A stretch of DNA of 64,000 nucleotides from Curtobacterium citreum (GTDB lineage Bacteria > Actinomycetota > Actinomycetes > Actinomycetales > Microbacteriaceae): positions 2,604,001 to 2,668,000 of the forward strand of contig NZ_VFMQ01000001.1 in NCBI RefSeq assembly GCF_006715175.1. The letters run 5' to 3'. The notes beneath the pieces were generated by a model. It ran no database searches. It was not told the DNA's origin and worked only from the letters and a program-made list of their open reading frames with translations. Positions 16,988 through 28,238 of this stretch are shown here, piece by piece (the first letter of the stretch is position 1; every line of letters begins with the position of its first letter). The translations under genes and the position numbers were made by a program.

Positions 16988-18643
16988 CTAGGCGGCGTGC
17001 GCTGCGGCCGCGGCGGACTTGGCAGCCGCCGCGGTGCTCGCGGCGAGTGCCGCCTTCGCCATCTCGCGGGCCTGGTCGAGCGTGTGCTTGCCGAGTTCGG
17101 CGCGCACGTCGGCCAGGGCCGCGGGGGTCATCGAGAGGGTGGTGGCGCCGAGGCCGACGAGCACGACGGCGAGCAGCGGGTCGGCCGCCGCCTCGCCGCA
17201 GATGCCGACGGCCTTCCCGGCGGTCTGTCCGGCCTGTCCGAGCTGCGCGACAAGGCGCAGGACGGCGGGGTGCCACGGGTCCTGGTAGGACGCGACGGTG
17301 CCGAGCATTCGGTCGGCGGCCATCGTGTACTGGGTCAGGTCGTTCGTGCCGATCGACACGAAGTCGGCGTGCGTCAGGACCTGCTCCGCCATCAGGGCGA
17401 GCGACGGCACCTCGGCCATCACCCCGGCGGTGCGGATCCCGAGGTCGCGGGCGAGGTCGACGAAGTACTCGGTCTCCTCGGCGTCGGCGACCATCGGGGC
17501 CATCACCCAGAGGTCGGCCTCGGTCGCCGCGTCGGCCTGCGCGAGGGCGGTGAGCTGGTCGCGCAGCACCTCCTCGTGGTTCCGGAGGGCGCGGAGGCCG
17601 CGACGGCCGAGCGCCGGGTTCTCCTCGTCCTTGTCGGTGAGGAACGGCAGGGGCTTGTCGGCGCCGGCGTCGAGCGCGCGGACGACGACCTTCTTGCCCG
17701 GGAACGCCTCGAGCAGCTGGCGGTAGGACGCCGTCTGCTGCTCGACGGTCGGGGCCGTCGGCGCGTCGAGGAAGAGGAACTCGGTGCGGAAGAGCCCCAC
17801 GCCCTCCGCACCGAGAGCAACGGCACCGGCGGCGTCGGCGGGGCTGCCGAGGTTCGCCAGGAGCGGGACGGTGTGGCCGTCGGCGAGCGCACCGGCAGTG
17901 AGCGGCGCGGACGCGGCGGCGGCACGCTCGGCGATGCGGCGCTCGACGTCGGCGACGAGCTCGTCCGACGGGTCGGTGACGACCGTGCCGGCCGCGGCGT
18001 CGACGACGACCTCGGTGCCGTCGGCCAGGGCGTCGGCCCCGGTGACGCCGACGATGGCCGTGATGCCCTTGGCGCGGGCGAGGATCGCGGTGTGCGAGGT
18101 CGGGCCGCCGTCACGGGTGACGAGCGCCTGCACCTTGTCGAGGTCGAGGAGTGCGGTGTCGGCCGGCGCGAGGTCGCGGGCGACGAGCACGAAGGGGTTG
18201 TCCGACTCGGGGACGCCGGGAGCGGGGACGCCGCGGAGCTTCGCGACGATGCGCTGCGCCACGTCGTCGAGGTCGGCGGCACGCTCCCCCATGTAGCCGC
18301 CCATGCCGACGAGCAGGTCGCGGAACTGGCCGAACGCCTCGAACACCGCACGCTCGGCGTTCGTGCCGCCGTCGATGCGGGCGTGCACGTCGTCGAGGAG
18401 CGTGGGGTCCTGCGCCATGAGCGCCTGCGCCTCGAGCACGGCCTGGGCGTCGCCGCCGGCGAGCTGCCCGCGCGTGTTGAGGTCCTCCGCGACCACGGCG
18501 AGCGCGTCGTGCACGGCCTGCTTCGCGTCGTCCGCGGAACCCTCGAGCGGGGCGGTCGACGGTTCGCCGAGCGGGTCCGCCATGCGGAGCACGGGGCCGT
18601 GGGCGACGCCACTGCCGACGCCGGTGCCGAGCAGTTCGGTCAT
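16988..18643 (-). CDS. ptsI: Phosphoenolpyruvate-protein phosphotransferase, enzyme I
   Basis: 551 residues, slightly shorter than typical enzyme I (~570). The phosphorylated histidine is in GGPTSHTAI (His184). The PEP-binding half has ALDAGADKPLPFL, GRRGLRALRNHEE, IGTNDLTQYTMA and the active-site cysteine motif VGICGEAAADP. The C-terminus is an Ala-rich tail. It transfers phosphate from PEP to HPr. The ATG at 18643 is set by AAGGAG 7 nt upstream; an ATG five codons earlier lies inside that site. Here the general enzyme I gene sits at the head of the mannitol genes. Confidence 0.95.
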   Translation of the reverse strand: MTELLGTGVGSGVAHGPVLRMADPLGEPSTAPLEGSADDAKQAVHDALAVVAEDLNTRGQLAGGDAQAVLEAQALMAQDPTLLDDVHARIDGGTNAERAVFEAFGQFRDLLVGMGGYMGERAADLDDVAQRIVAKLRGVPAPGVPESDNPFVLVARDLAPADTALLDLDKVQALVTRDGGPTSHTAILARAKGITAIVGVTGADALADGTEVVVDAAAGTVVTDPSDELVADVERRIAERAAAASAPLTAGALADGHTVPLLANLGSPADAAGAVALGAEGVGLFRTEFLFLDAPTAPTVEQQTASYRQLLEAFPGKKVVVRALDAGADKPLPFLTDKDEENPALGRRGLRALRNHEEVLRDQLTALAQADAATEADLWVMAPMVADAEETEYFVDLARDLGIRTAGVMAEVPSLALMAEQVLTHADFVSIGTNDLTQYTMAADRMLGTVASYQDPWHPAVLRLVAQLGQAGQTAGKAVGICGEAAADPLLAVVLVGLGATTLSMTPAALADVRAELGKHTLDQAREMAKAALAASTAAAAKSAAAAAHAA

Positions 18644-18723
18644 TCGAGACTCCTTCATCTCACGCGGAGGTGCTTGGGGCTGCCGCGCGACGAACGAGGG
18701 CTCGACCGCGGCGGCGTGACGTC

Positions 18724-18770
18724 ACACTACCCCGATCCACGTTGACAAACAAACACATCCGGGGATAAAA
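18724..18770. promoter_or_regulatory. Overlapping divergent promoters of ptsI and the DeoR gene
   Basis: Plus strand: TTGACA (18742-18747), 17 bp, ATAAAA (18765-18770) toward the DeoR-type gene. Minus strand: TTGTTT (18747-18752), 17 bp, TAGTGT (18724-18729) toward ptsI. The two -35 boxes share bases inside the A/C-rich word GACAAACAAACA. This is the most AT-rich spot in the region and the likely operator for the DeoR-type repressor, controlling both directions at once. Confidence 0.6.
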
Positions 18771-18892
18771 ATGCAGAAACAGATGCCCGTTTGCGTCTGA
18801 CGGACGAACCGATCCGCGCTGATCCGTCGAGATCGTGCCCGGTCGTGTCCGTTCTGTTCCGAGCACGCCGATCGACCGAGACGACGAGGTCC

Positions 18893-19663
18893 ATGTACGC
18901 ACCAGAGCGCCACCAGCGCATCGTCGAGCAGGCGCGGGCGCACGGCCGGGTCGACGTGAAGGACCTCGCCGAGCTCCTCGCGGTCACGCCGGAGACCATC
19001 CGGCGCGACCTCACGAGCCTCGAGCGGCGTGGCCTCGTCCGCCGCGCGCACGGTGGCGCCATCCCCGTCGAGCGGATCACCCTGCACCCGGGGGTCGGCG
19101 ACCGCGGCGGCATCAACCAGGCCGAGAAGATGGTCATCGCCGAGGCGGCCCTCGGCGAGCTGCCCGAGAACGGCTCGGTGATGATCGACGCCGGGACCTC
19201 GACGATCTGCCTCGCCGAGATGCTCCCGACCGACCGGGGGCTGACCGTCGTCACGCACTCGCTCCCCGTCGCGATGGCCGTCGCGAACCGCCCCGGCATC
19301 GACCTGCACCTGCTGGGCGGCAACATCCGCAGCGACTCGCTCGCCGGCGTCGGGACGTGGACGCACCAGCTCATCGGCATGGTGAGCGTCGACGTCGCCT
19401 TCATCAGCATCAACGGCATCACGCCCGAGCGCGGCCTCACCACGCACAACATGGCCGAGGCCGCCGTGAAGAGCGCGATGATCAAGTCCGCGCGCCGGAG
19501 CATCCTGCTCGCCGACCACACGAAGTTCGGACGCGAGGAGTTCGGCCGCGTCGCCCCGCTCGCCGCGATCGACACGATCATCACCGATCCCGCCGTCAAC
19601 GCCGACCTCGTCCGCGAGGTCGAGGCGGCCGGCACCGAGGTCTTCTGGCCCGGCCGCGACTGA
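18893..19663 (+). CDS. DeoR-family transcriptional repressor
   Basis: 256 residues. The N-terminal winged helix-turn-helix has RHQRIVEQARAHGRVDVKDL, TPETIRRDL and RAHGGA, all standard for DeoR. The C-terminal sugar-phosphate sensor domain has IDAGTST and LADHTKFGR. Divergent from ptsI and upstream of ptsH, it probably represses the PTS genes and itself until a sugar phosphate binds. The ATG at 18893 follows GACGAGGT. It begins about 120 bp after the predicted promoter, so a leader is present. Confidence 0.88.
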   Translation: MYAPERHQRIVEQARAHGRVDVKDLAELLAVTPETIRRDLTSLERRGLVRRAHGGAIPVERITLHPGVGDRGGINQAEKMVIAEAALGELPENGSVMIDAGTSTICLAEMLPTDRGLTVVTHSLPVAMAVANRPGIDLHLLGGNIRSDSLAGVGTWTHQLIGMVSVDVAFISINGITPERGLTTHNMAEAAVKSAMIKSARRSILLADHTKFGREEFGRVAPLAAIDTIITDPAVNADLVREVEAAGTEVFWPGRD

Positions 19664-19738
19664 CGTCCGGCCGCCAGGACCGTCCCACCCGGCGCTCGCT
19701 ACCATGAGCGCCACCACCCCGTCGACAGGAGTTCATCG

Positions 19739-20011
19739 ATGTCCGAAGCCACCCGCACCGTCACCGTCGCCAGCGCGTCCGGGCTGCACGCCCGCCCCGC
19801 CTCGCTGTTCGTCCAGACCGTCACCGCGTCCGGCCACCAGGTGACGATCGCCAAGGGCGACAAGTCCGGCAATGCCGGCAGCATCCTGGCCCTCCTCGGC
19901 CTGGGCATCGAGAACGGCGACGAGGTCACCCTGACGGTGTCCGGCGACGACGCCGAGGCGACCGCCGACAGCCTGGTCGAGTTCCTGCAGACGGACCACG
20001 ACGCGGCCTGA
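19739..20011 (+). CDS. ptsH: Phosphocarrier protein HPr
   Basis: 90 residues. GLHARPA holds the phosphorylated His17. The region KSGNAGSILALLGL corresponds to the regulatory-serine loop, with a serine in place. HPr relays phosphate from enzyme I to EIIA proteins. CAGGAG precedes the start. It follows the DeoR gene by 75 bp on the same strand and probably shares its transcript, so both general PTS genes flank the regulator. Confidence 0.95.
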   Translation: MSEATRTVTVASASGLHARPASLFVQTVTASGHQVTIAKGDKSGNAGSILALLGLGIENGDEVTLTVSGDDAEATADSLVEFLQTDHDAA

Positions 20012-20039
20012 GCGCGCAGGTCGCGGTCGCGACCAGACG

Positions 20040-20085
20040 ACGGACGGGAGGCACGGTGCCAGCTGGCACCGTGCCTCCCGTCCGT
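20040..20085. terminator. 46-bp perfect palindrome after ptsH (family member A)
   Basis: The half ACGGACGGGAGGCACGGTGCC plus AGCT is followed by its exact complement. As RNA it forms a very stable 21-bp stem with loop AGCT. It sits 29 bp past ptsH and is the clearest member of a palindrome family also found at 26263, 44597, 52086 and 58756. Confidence 0.85.
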
Positions 20086-20206
20086 CCGTGCGCGCTTGTA
20101 CGGCCGTCATGGAGCAGACGACGTCGCGTCGCCCGTCCGCACCCGACAGTTGCTGCTTCACCGATGCAGGAACGGCGGCGGGACCGGCCGCGTCCGCGCC
20201 CGCCGA

Positions 20207-20212
20207 TAAGGT
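20207..20212 (+). promoter_or_regulatory. -10 element of leaderless xth
   Basis: TAAGGT ends 7 nt before the ATG at 20220 and there is no ribosome binding site, so the mRNA should start at the first codon. Confidence 0.5.
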
Positions 20213-20219
20213 GGTCGGC

Positions 20220-22108
<1,889 letters not shown>

Positions 22109-22110
22109 CG

Positions 22111-22692
22111 ATGCTGCCCGTCACGCTGTCGTCGGACCGGGTCCGGCTCGACCTGCCGATCCGGTCCGACACGGCGGCGATCACCGCGGCGTGCCAGGAC
22201 CCCGACGTCGTGCGGTGGACGACCGTGCCGACGCCGTACACCGAGCAGCACGCACGGACCTTCCTGGACGCCCTCGTCGGCCCCGGGTGGGCGTCCGACC
22301 GCGAGTACACCTGGGCGATCCGCCGTACCGGGTCGACCTGGCTCGAGGGCGTCGTGTCCTTCCGCACCGAGCACCGCGACCTCGGCTTCTGGCTGGCGCC
22401 GTCCGCCCGGGGCGCCGGGCTCATGCACGAGGCCGTCGACCTGGTCGTCCGGTGGGCGTTCTCCCAGGGCGCGGCGGACGTGTACTGGGAGTGCTACGAG
22501 GGCAACACCGCGTCGGCGTCCGTCGCCCGCTCGGCCGGGTTCTCGTTCACCGGCACCGGTCCGGCCCGCATCCCCGCACGGGACGGCGCGCCGACGACGG
22601 CCTGGACCGGGCTCCGTCGCGCGGACGGCGTCCCGGCGTCGGCGCTCCCCTGGCCGGACGCGTCCTTCCGTGACGGCGGCGTCGTTCGCTGA
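22111..22692 (+). CDS. GNAT-family N-acetyltransferase (RimJ/RimL type)
   Basis: 193 residues. The Acetyltransf_3 layout is visible: an N-terminal LSSDRVRLDLPIRSDT, the core LGFWLAPSARGAGLMHEAV that forms the acetyl-CoA pyrophosphate loop, and EGNTASASVARSAGFS near the end. It starts 2 bp after the trpS stop, so it is co-transcribed. It may acetylate a ribosomal protein, tRNA or small amine; the substrate cannot be told. Confidence 0.85.
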   Translation: MLPVTLSSDRVRLDLPIRSDTAAITAACQDPDVVRWTTVPTPYTEQHARTFLDALVGPGWASDREYTWAIRRTGSTWLEGVVSFRTEHRDLGFWLAPSARGAGLMHEAVDLVVRWAFSQGAADVYWECYEGNTASASVARSAGFSFTGTGPARIPARDGAPTTAWTGLRRADGVPASALPWPDASFRDGGVVR

Positions 22693-22705
22693 CAGGGGAC
22701 AAGTC

Positions 22706-22738
22706 GGTGACGCGTCACCACGCTCCCGTCGGTAGTGT
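22706..22738 (+). promoter_or_regulatory. Leaderless ribD promoter with overlapping palindromic operator
   Basis: TAGTGT (22733-22738) ends 6 nt before the GTG start of ribD, so transcription should begin at or next to the start codon. The 14-bp palindrome GGTGACGCGTCACC (22706-22719) covers the -35 zone, a position where a dimeric repressor would block RNA polymerase. Confidence 0.45.
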
Positions 22739-22744
22739 CGGAGC

Positions 22745-23856
22745 GTGACCACGTCCCCCCTCCCGCCGGCTCGTCCGGCCGAGGTCCGTGCGATGCAGCG
22801 AGCGCTCGACCTCGCGGCCCGCGGACCCGTCGTCGGCGACCACGCCCGCGTCGGCGCCGTGGTGCTCTCCCCCGCCGGTGACGTCCTCGCCGAGGGCTGG
22901 CACAAGGGCGCGGGGACCCCGCACGCCGAGGTCGACGCGATGGCCAAGCTGTCGCCGGAGCAGCTCCGCGGCGCCACGGCCGTCGTGACCCTCGAGCCGT
23001 GCAACCACACCGGACGCACCGGGCCCTGCGCCGTCGCGCTCATCGAGGCCGGCGTCGCACGGGTCGTCTACGCCGTCGACGACCCGGGCGTCCAGGCGCG
23101 CGGGGGCGCCGACCGCCTGCGCGCCGCCGGGGTCGAGGTGGTCTCCGGCGTCCTCGCCGACGAGGCCGAGGCGTTCCTCGAGCGCTGGCTGCTGTCGGTC
23201 CGCGCCGGGCGGCCGTGGGTCACCGTGAAGTGGGCGTCGAGCCTGGACGGTCGTGCCGCGGCTGCCGACGGCACGAGCAAGTGGATCACCGGCGCAGCCG
23301 CCCGCCAGCACGTGCACGAGCAGCGGGCCGCGCACGACGCCATCCTCGTCGGCACGGGCACCGTGCTCGCCGACGACCCGAGCCTGACCGCCCGCGGCGA
23401 TGGCGGCGAGCTCCTCGCCGACCAGCCGCTCCCGGTCGTCCTGGGCGACCGCCCCGTGCCCGAGGACGCCGCCGTCCGTCGGCACCCCCGCGGCCTCGTG
23501 ACCCTCCCCGGGCACGACCTCGACACCGCCCTGCGCAGCCTGCGCGACCACGGTGTCCACTCCGTCTTCGTCGAGGGGGGTCCGACGATCGCGTCCGCGC
23601 TGATCGCCGCGGGACTCGTCGACGAGGTGCTCGTCTACCTCGCCCCGGTGCTGCTCGGAGGTCCCCGGACCGCCCTCGGCGACGTCGGGGTGGGAAGCAT
23701 CGGCGAGCGTCACCAGTTGGACGTAACATCGACCACCAGCCTCGGCCCCGACCTGCTGGTCCGCGCACGACCCCACCGTTCCCGGCCCGGTACCGGACCG
23801 ACGACGGCGGTCGACGAGCGCGGAGACGACGGGGCTCACGACGACCGGAGTACCCC

Positions 23857-23860
<4 letters not shown>
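22745..23860 (+). CDS. ribD: Riboflavin biosynthesis deaminase/reductase
   Basis: 371 residues with two domains. Residues ~1-145 are the zinc deaminase: TPHAEVDAM, then LEPCNHTGRTGPC supply the His and two Cys ligands. Residues ~150-345 are the NADPH reductase: VTVKWASSLDGRAA, SKWITG, VGTGTVLADDPSLT and VFVEGGPT. It converts the pyrimidine product of GTP cyclohydrolase II to the ribitylamino-pyrimidine phosphate. The GTG start is leaderless. It overlaps ribA by 4 bp. The last ~30 residues are a polar tail not typical of the family. Confidence 0.93.
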
Positions 23861-24513
<653 letters not shown>

Positions 24514-24766
24514 CCACGAGCAGGGCTGCGCGGGCGACCGCGCGGCGATGCGCGGCGCGGGCGACCCCCCAGCGCCGCGCCAGCCGATCCTCGGTGGATT
24601 CGCAGCTGGGCGACATCTGTCGTACGCTGGGTTCTCCGTCACGAGCGGTCCCAACCACAGAACGCACCCGGCAACGCCCGCGCCACCCCGCGCGGACCAG
24701 CCGGTGTCCGCAGCTTCGGCACACCGCCGCGCTCGTCCGAGCGCTCCCCTCGGAGTCCCCCGCACC

Positions 24767-26164
24767 ATGTCCGCCGCACCGGCACCCACGTCCACGACCA
24801 CACCGGCCCCGGCCGCCGAGAACCCGCGCTCCCGCGTCGTCATCGCGAGCCTCGTCGGCACGTCGATCGAGTTCTACGACTTCTACGTCTACGCGACCGC
24901 CGCCGTCCTGGTCTTCCCGACGCTCTTCTTCCCGAACGAGGACCCGACGGCCTCGCAGCTGTCGTCGTTCGTCACGTTCGCCCTCGCCTTCTTCGCCCGG
25001 CCCGTCGGGTCGATCCTGTTCGGCCACTTCGGTGACCGCATCGGCCGCAAAGCGACGCTCGTCGCGTCCTTGCTCGTGATGGGCACCGCGACGTTCCTGA
25101 TCGGCTGCCTGCCGACCTTCGCGAGCGTCGGCATCTGGGCGCCGGTGCTCCTCGCCGTGCTGCGCTTCGCCCAGGGCGTCGGCCTCGGCGGCGAGTGGTC
25201 CGGCGCGGCCCTGCTCGCGACCGAGAACGCCCCGAAGGGCAAGCGTGGTGTCTTCGGCTCGATGCCGCAGCTCGGCGCCCCGATCGGCTTCCTGCTCGCG
25301 AACGGCCTGTTCATCGCGATCAACGCCGCCATGCCCGCCGCCGCCGACGGCACCCCGAACGCCGACTTCCAGGCGTGGGGCTGGCGCATCCCGTTCCTGC
25401 TGTCCGCGGTGCTCGTCATGGTGGGTCTCTACGTCCGCTTCAAGCTGGTCGAGTCGACCGTGTTCCGCGGCGTCCAGGAGAGCGGCTCGGTCGCGAAGCT
25501 CCCGCTCGGCCGGGTGTTCCGCACGTCGTGGAAAGCCGTCGTCGTCGGCACGTTCGGCATGGTCGCCACGTACGTCCTCTTCTACTTCATGACGACGTTC
25601 ACGCTGAACTACGGCACGAACCCGTCCGAGCCGGCACCGCTGCAGAAGCTCGGGCTCGGCTACAGCCGCGGTGAGTTCCTCACGCTGCTCATGATCGGCG
25701 TGGTGTTCTTCGGCATCTTCACCCCGATCGCCGGCTGGCTCGCGGACAAGTACGGTCGCCGCCGCACCCTGATCCCGACCACGCTCGGCATCGCCCTGTT
25801 CGGTCTGACGTTCCAGCTCTGGTTCGCCGCCGCCAACGGGCCGATCACCGTCGTGACGTTCCTGATCGTCGGGCTGTCGCTCATGGGCCTGACGTTCGGG
25901 CCGATGGGGGCGCTCCTTCCGGAGCTCTTCCCGACGAACGTCCGGTACACGGGCTCCGCGCTGGCGTACAACATCGCGTCGATCATCGGGGCCTCGCTCG
26001 CGCCGACGATCGCGCTGAAGCTGTGGCAGCCGGACGGGAACATCTTCTTCGTCGGGCTGTACCTGACCGGGGCCGCCGTCGTGACGCTCGTCGCCCTCCT
26101 GCTCGTCCGCGAGACCAAGCAGGCCGGCCTCGCGGACGGGGACGCGACGACGACGCGTCGCTGA
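24767..26164 (+). CDS. MHS-type MFS transporter
   Basis: 465 residues, 12 predicted membrane helices. The signature of the metabolite:H+ symporter family is clear: SLVGTSIEFYDFYVYATAA at helix 1, GHFGDRIGRKATL (MFS motif A), RFAQGVGLGGEWSGAALL and a second motif A ADKYGRRRT. Members import carboxylates, shikimate, proline/betaine or other small solutes with protons; the substrate is not determinable here. The 253-bp upstream gap has a possible -10 TACGCT near 24623. C-terminal Thr/Arg tail. Confidence 0.9.
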   Translation: MSAAPAPTSTTTPAPAAENPRSRVVIASLVGTSIEFYDFYVYATAAVLVFPTLFFPNEDPTASQLSSFVTFALAFFARPVGSILFGHFGDRIGRKATLVASLLVMGTATFLIGCLPTFASVGIWAPVLLAVLRFAQGVGLGGEWSGAALLATENAPKGKRGVFGSMPQLGAPIGFLLANGLFIAINAAMPAAADGTPNADFQAWGWRIPFLLSAVLVMVGLYVRFKLVESTVFRGVQESGSVAKLPLGRVFRTSWKAVVVGTFGMVATYVLFYFMTTFTLNYGTNPSEPAPLQKLGLGYSRGEFLTLLMIGVVFFGIFTPIAGWLADKYGRRRTLIPTTLGIALFGLTFQLWFAAANGPITVVTFLIVGLSLMGLTFGPMGALLPELFPTNVRYTGSALAYNIASIIGASLAPTIALKLWQPDGNIFFVGLYLTGAAVVTLVALLLVRETKQAGLADGDATTTRR

Positions 26165-26205
26165 CGCGACCACACGTCGCTGACGCGACTCCACTTCGGA
26201 CGGGA

Positions 26206-26251
26206 GCGCGCCCCGCTCAGCGGTGACGCGCCAGCGTCACGCGGGGCGCGC
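26206..26251. terminator. Nested hairpin terminator after the MHS transporter
   Basis: Outer arms GCGCGCCCCGC and its complement enclose inner arms GTGACGC/GCGTCAC around GCCA. It lies 42 bp past the transporter stop. Confidence 0.75.
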
Positions 26252-26262
26252 CGACCGAGCCT

Positions 26263-26309
26263 GCGAGGGAGGTGTGCCAGCTGGCACCGTGCCTCCCGTC
26301 CGTCCTCGC
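26263..26309. repeat. Degenerate palindrome (family member B)
   Basis: The right side, AGCTGGCACCGTGCCTCCCGTCCGTCC, is the same as in the perfect palindrome at 20040, but the left arm is shortened to GGGAGGTGTGCC, as if bases were deleted. New outer arms GCGAGG/CCTCGC flank it. It looks like a decayed copy placed just after the hairpin at 26206. Confidence 0.65.
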
Positions 26310-26389
26310 GCAGCGCGCACCCACCGGTCGGTGCGAGACTGGACGACGGCCGCCGGCACCTCCCGCACGGGCGGCAGGAACCAGGAACG

Positions 26390-28234
26390 ATGAGTCTCTT
26401 CGCACGTGCCAAGAAGTCCGACGGGCCCCGCGCCAGCTTCGGACGGCTGCTGACCTACCTGTTCGAGAACAAGCCCGCGATGGCCGTGATCATCGTGCTG
26501 AGCGTCCTCGGAGCCGCCGCATCGCTCGCGCAGCCGCTGCTGGTGAACCAGGTCGTGACGGCCGTGCAGCAGGGCGACACCCTGTCGGTCCTCGTCTGGG
26601 TGCTCGTGGCGCTCGTGCTCGTGTCCGGACTCCTGAACGGCGTCCAGCACTTCCTGCTCCAACGCGCGGGCGAGGGCGTGGTGCTCTCGACGCGCCGCAA
26701 GCTCATCGCGCGGATCCTCAACCTGCCGATCTCGGAGTTCGACACGCGGCGCACGGGTGACCTCGTCTCCCGCGTGGGGAGCGACACGACGCTCCTGCGC
26801 GCGGTGCTCACGCAGGGGCTCATCGAGTCGATCGGCGGCGCGCTCACGTTCATCGGCGCGATCATCGCGATGGCCGTGATCGACCCGCTCCTCCTCGGGA
26901 TCACGGTCGTCATCGTCCTCGTCGCGATCGTCGTCGTCGGCGGGCTCAGCCGGCGCATCCGCATCGCGTCGAAGCGGGCGCAGGAGAAGGTCGGCGACCT
27001 CACGGCCGCGATCGAGCGCGGCATCGGGGCCGTGCGGACCATCCGCGCCGCCGGCGCCACCGACCGCGAGGTCCGCGAGGTCGACGACCACGCGACCGAG
27101 GCCTACCGTCGCGGCCTCGACATCGCGAAGATGTCGGCGTTCGTCGTGCCGGTCGCGAGCATCGTCATGCAGGTCGCGTTCATCGCCGTGCTCGGTGTCG
27201 GCGGCGCGCAGGTCGCCGCTGGGCAGATCACCATCGCGACGCTCATCACGTTCATCCTGCTGCTCTTCATGATGGTGATGCCGCTCGGGCAGGCCCTCGG
27301 CGCCGCGGTGGCCGTCGCGCAGGCGCTCGGCGCGCTCGGCCGCATCGAGGAGATCCTGCACCTGCCGACCGAGGACCAGGACGACGGCGCCGTGCGGGTG
27401 GCCGCCGCGACGGAGACGGACGACGCGATCGCGTTCGAGCACGTCACGTTCCGGTACGCGCGGGGCGCCGATGCGTCGGGCGCGGACGGGGCTGCGGGTG
27501 CGGGTGCCGTTGGTGGCGGTGCTGGTGCTGGTGATGGCGCTCCTGGTGCGGACGACGACGTGCTGGACGACGTGTCCTTCCGGGTGCCGCGCGGTGCCCG
27601 GGTCGCGCTCGTCGGGCCCTCGGGCGCGGGCAAGTCGACGACGCTCGCGCTCATCGAGCGGTTCTACGACCCGACCTCCGGTGTCATCCGGCTCGGCGGG
27701 GTCGACGTGCGCGGGCTCGACCGCGCGGAGCTCCGCGCGCAGATCGGCTACGTCGAGCAGGACGCCCCCGTGCTCGCCGGCACGATCCGGGCGAACCTGC
27801 TGCTCGGATCCCCCGACGCGTCCGAGGCCGAGTGCGTCCGCGTGCTCGAGGCCGTGAACCTCGGCGACGTGCTGCACCGCGACCCGCGTGGCCTCGACGC
27901 GCAGGTCGGTGAGGACGGCGTGATGCTCTCCGGCGGTGAGCGGCAGCGGCTCGCGATCGCCCGGGCGCTCCTGGCGGCGCCGCCGATCCTGCTGCTCGAC
28001 GAGTCGACCTCGTCGCTCGACGGGGTGAACGAGCAGAAGATGCGGCTCGCGATCGACGCCGTGGCCGAGGACCGCACCCTGCTCGTCATCGCCCACCGGC
28101 TGTCGACCGTGGTGGACTCCGACGTCATCGTGGTGCTCGAGCACGGCCGGGTGGTGGGCACGGGCACGCACTCCGAGCTCGTGCAGTCCACCCCGCTGTA
28201 CCGGGACCTGGCGAAGCACCAGCTCCTGGTCTGA
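26390..28234 (+). CDS. ABC exporter (fused membrane and ATPase domains)
   Basis: 614 residues. The membrane domain with about six helices spans ~25-320. The ATPase has Walker A VGPSGAGKST (about 408-417), signature LSGGERQRLAIARAL, Walker B ILLLDESTSSLD and the H-loop IAHRLST. This is the half-transporter form that works as a dimer to export drugs, lipids or peptides. An odd Gly/Ala/Asp-rich insert of ~30 residues (about 361-390) lies between the first ATPase strand and DDVSFRVPRG. CAGGAACG precedes the start. The ALDH gene converges, with 4 bp between the two stops. Confidence 0.92.
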   Translation: MSLFARAKKSDGPRASFGRLLTYLFENKPAMAVIIVLSVLGAAASLAQPLLVNQVVTAVQQGDTLSVLVWVLVALVLVSGLLNGVQHFLLQRAGEGVVLSTRRKLIARILNLPISEFDTRRTGDLVSRVGSDTTLLRAVLTQGLIESIGGALTFIGAIIAMAVIDPLLLGITVVIVLVAIVVVGGLSRRIRIASKRAQEKVGDLTAAIERGIGAVRTIRAAGATDREVREVDDHATEAYRRGLDIAKMSAFVVPVASIVMQVAFIAVLGVGGAQVAAGQITIATLITFILLLFMMVMPLGQALGAAVAVAQALGALGRIEEILHLPTEDQDDGAVRVAAATETDDAIAFEHVTFRYARGADASGADGAAGAGAVGGGAGAGDGAPGADDDVLDDVSFRVPRGARVALVGPSGAGKSTTLALIERFYDPTSGVIRLGGVDVRGLDRAELRAQIGYVEQDAPVLAGTIRANLLLGSPDASEAECVRVLEAVNLGDVLHRDPRGLDAQVGEDGVMLSGGERQRLAIARALLAAPPILLLDESTSSLDGVNEQKMRLAIDAVAEDRTLLVIAHRLSTVVDSDVIVVLEHGRVVGTGTHSELVQSTPLYRDLAKHQLLV

Positions 28235-28238
28235 ACCG

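Noticed and set aside
22693..22744. FMN riboswitch before ribD
   Set aside because: Only 52 bp separate the GNAT and ribD genes, too short for the aptamer, and the promoter appears leaderless.
26165..26389. Insertion sequence remnant between two transporters
   Set aside because: The inverted repeats are hairpins of the terminator type; there is no transposase fragment or target duplication.
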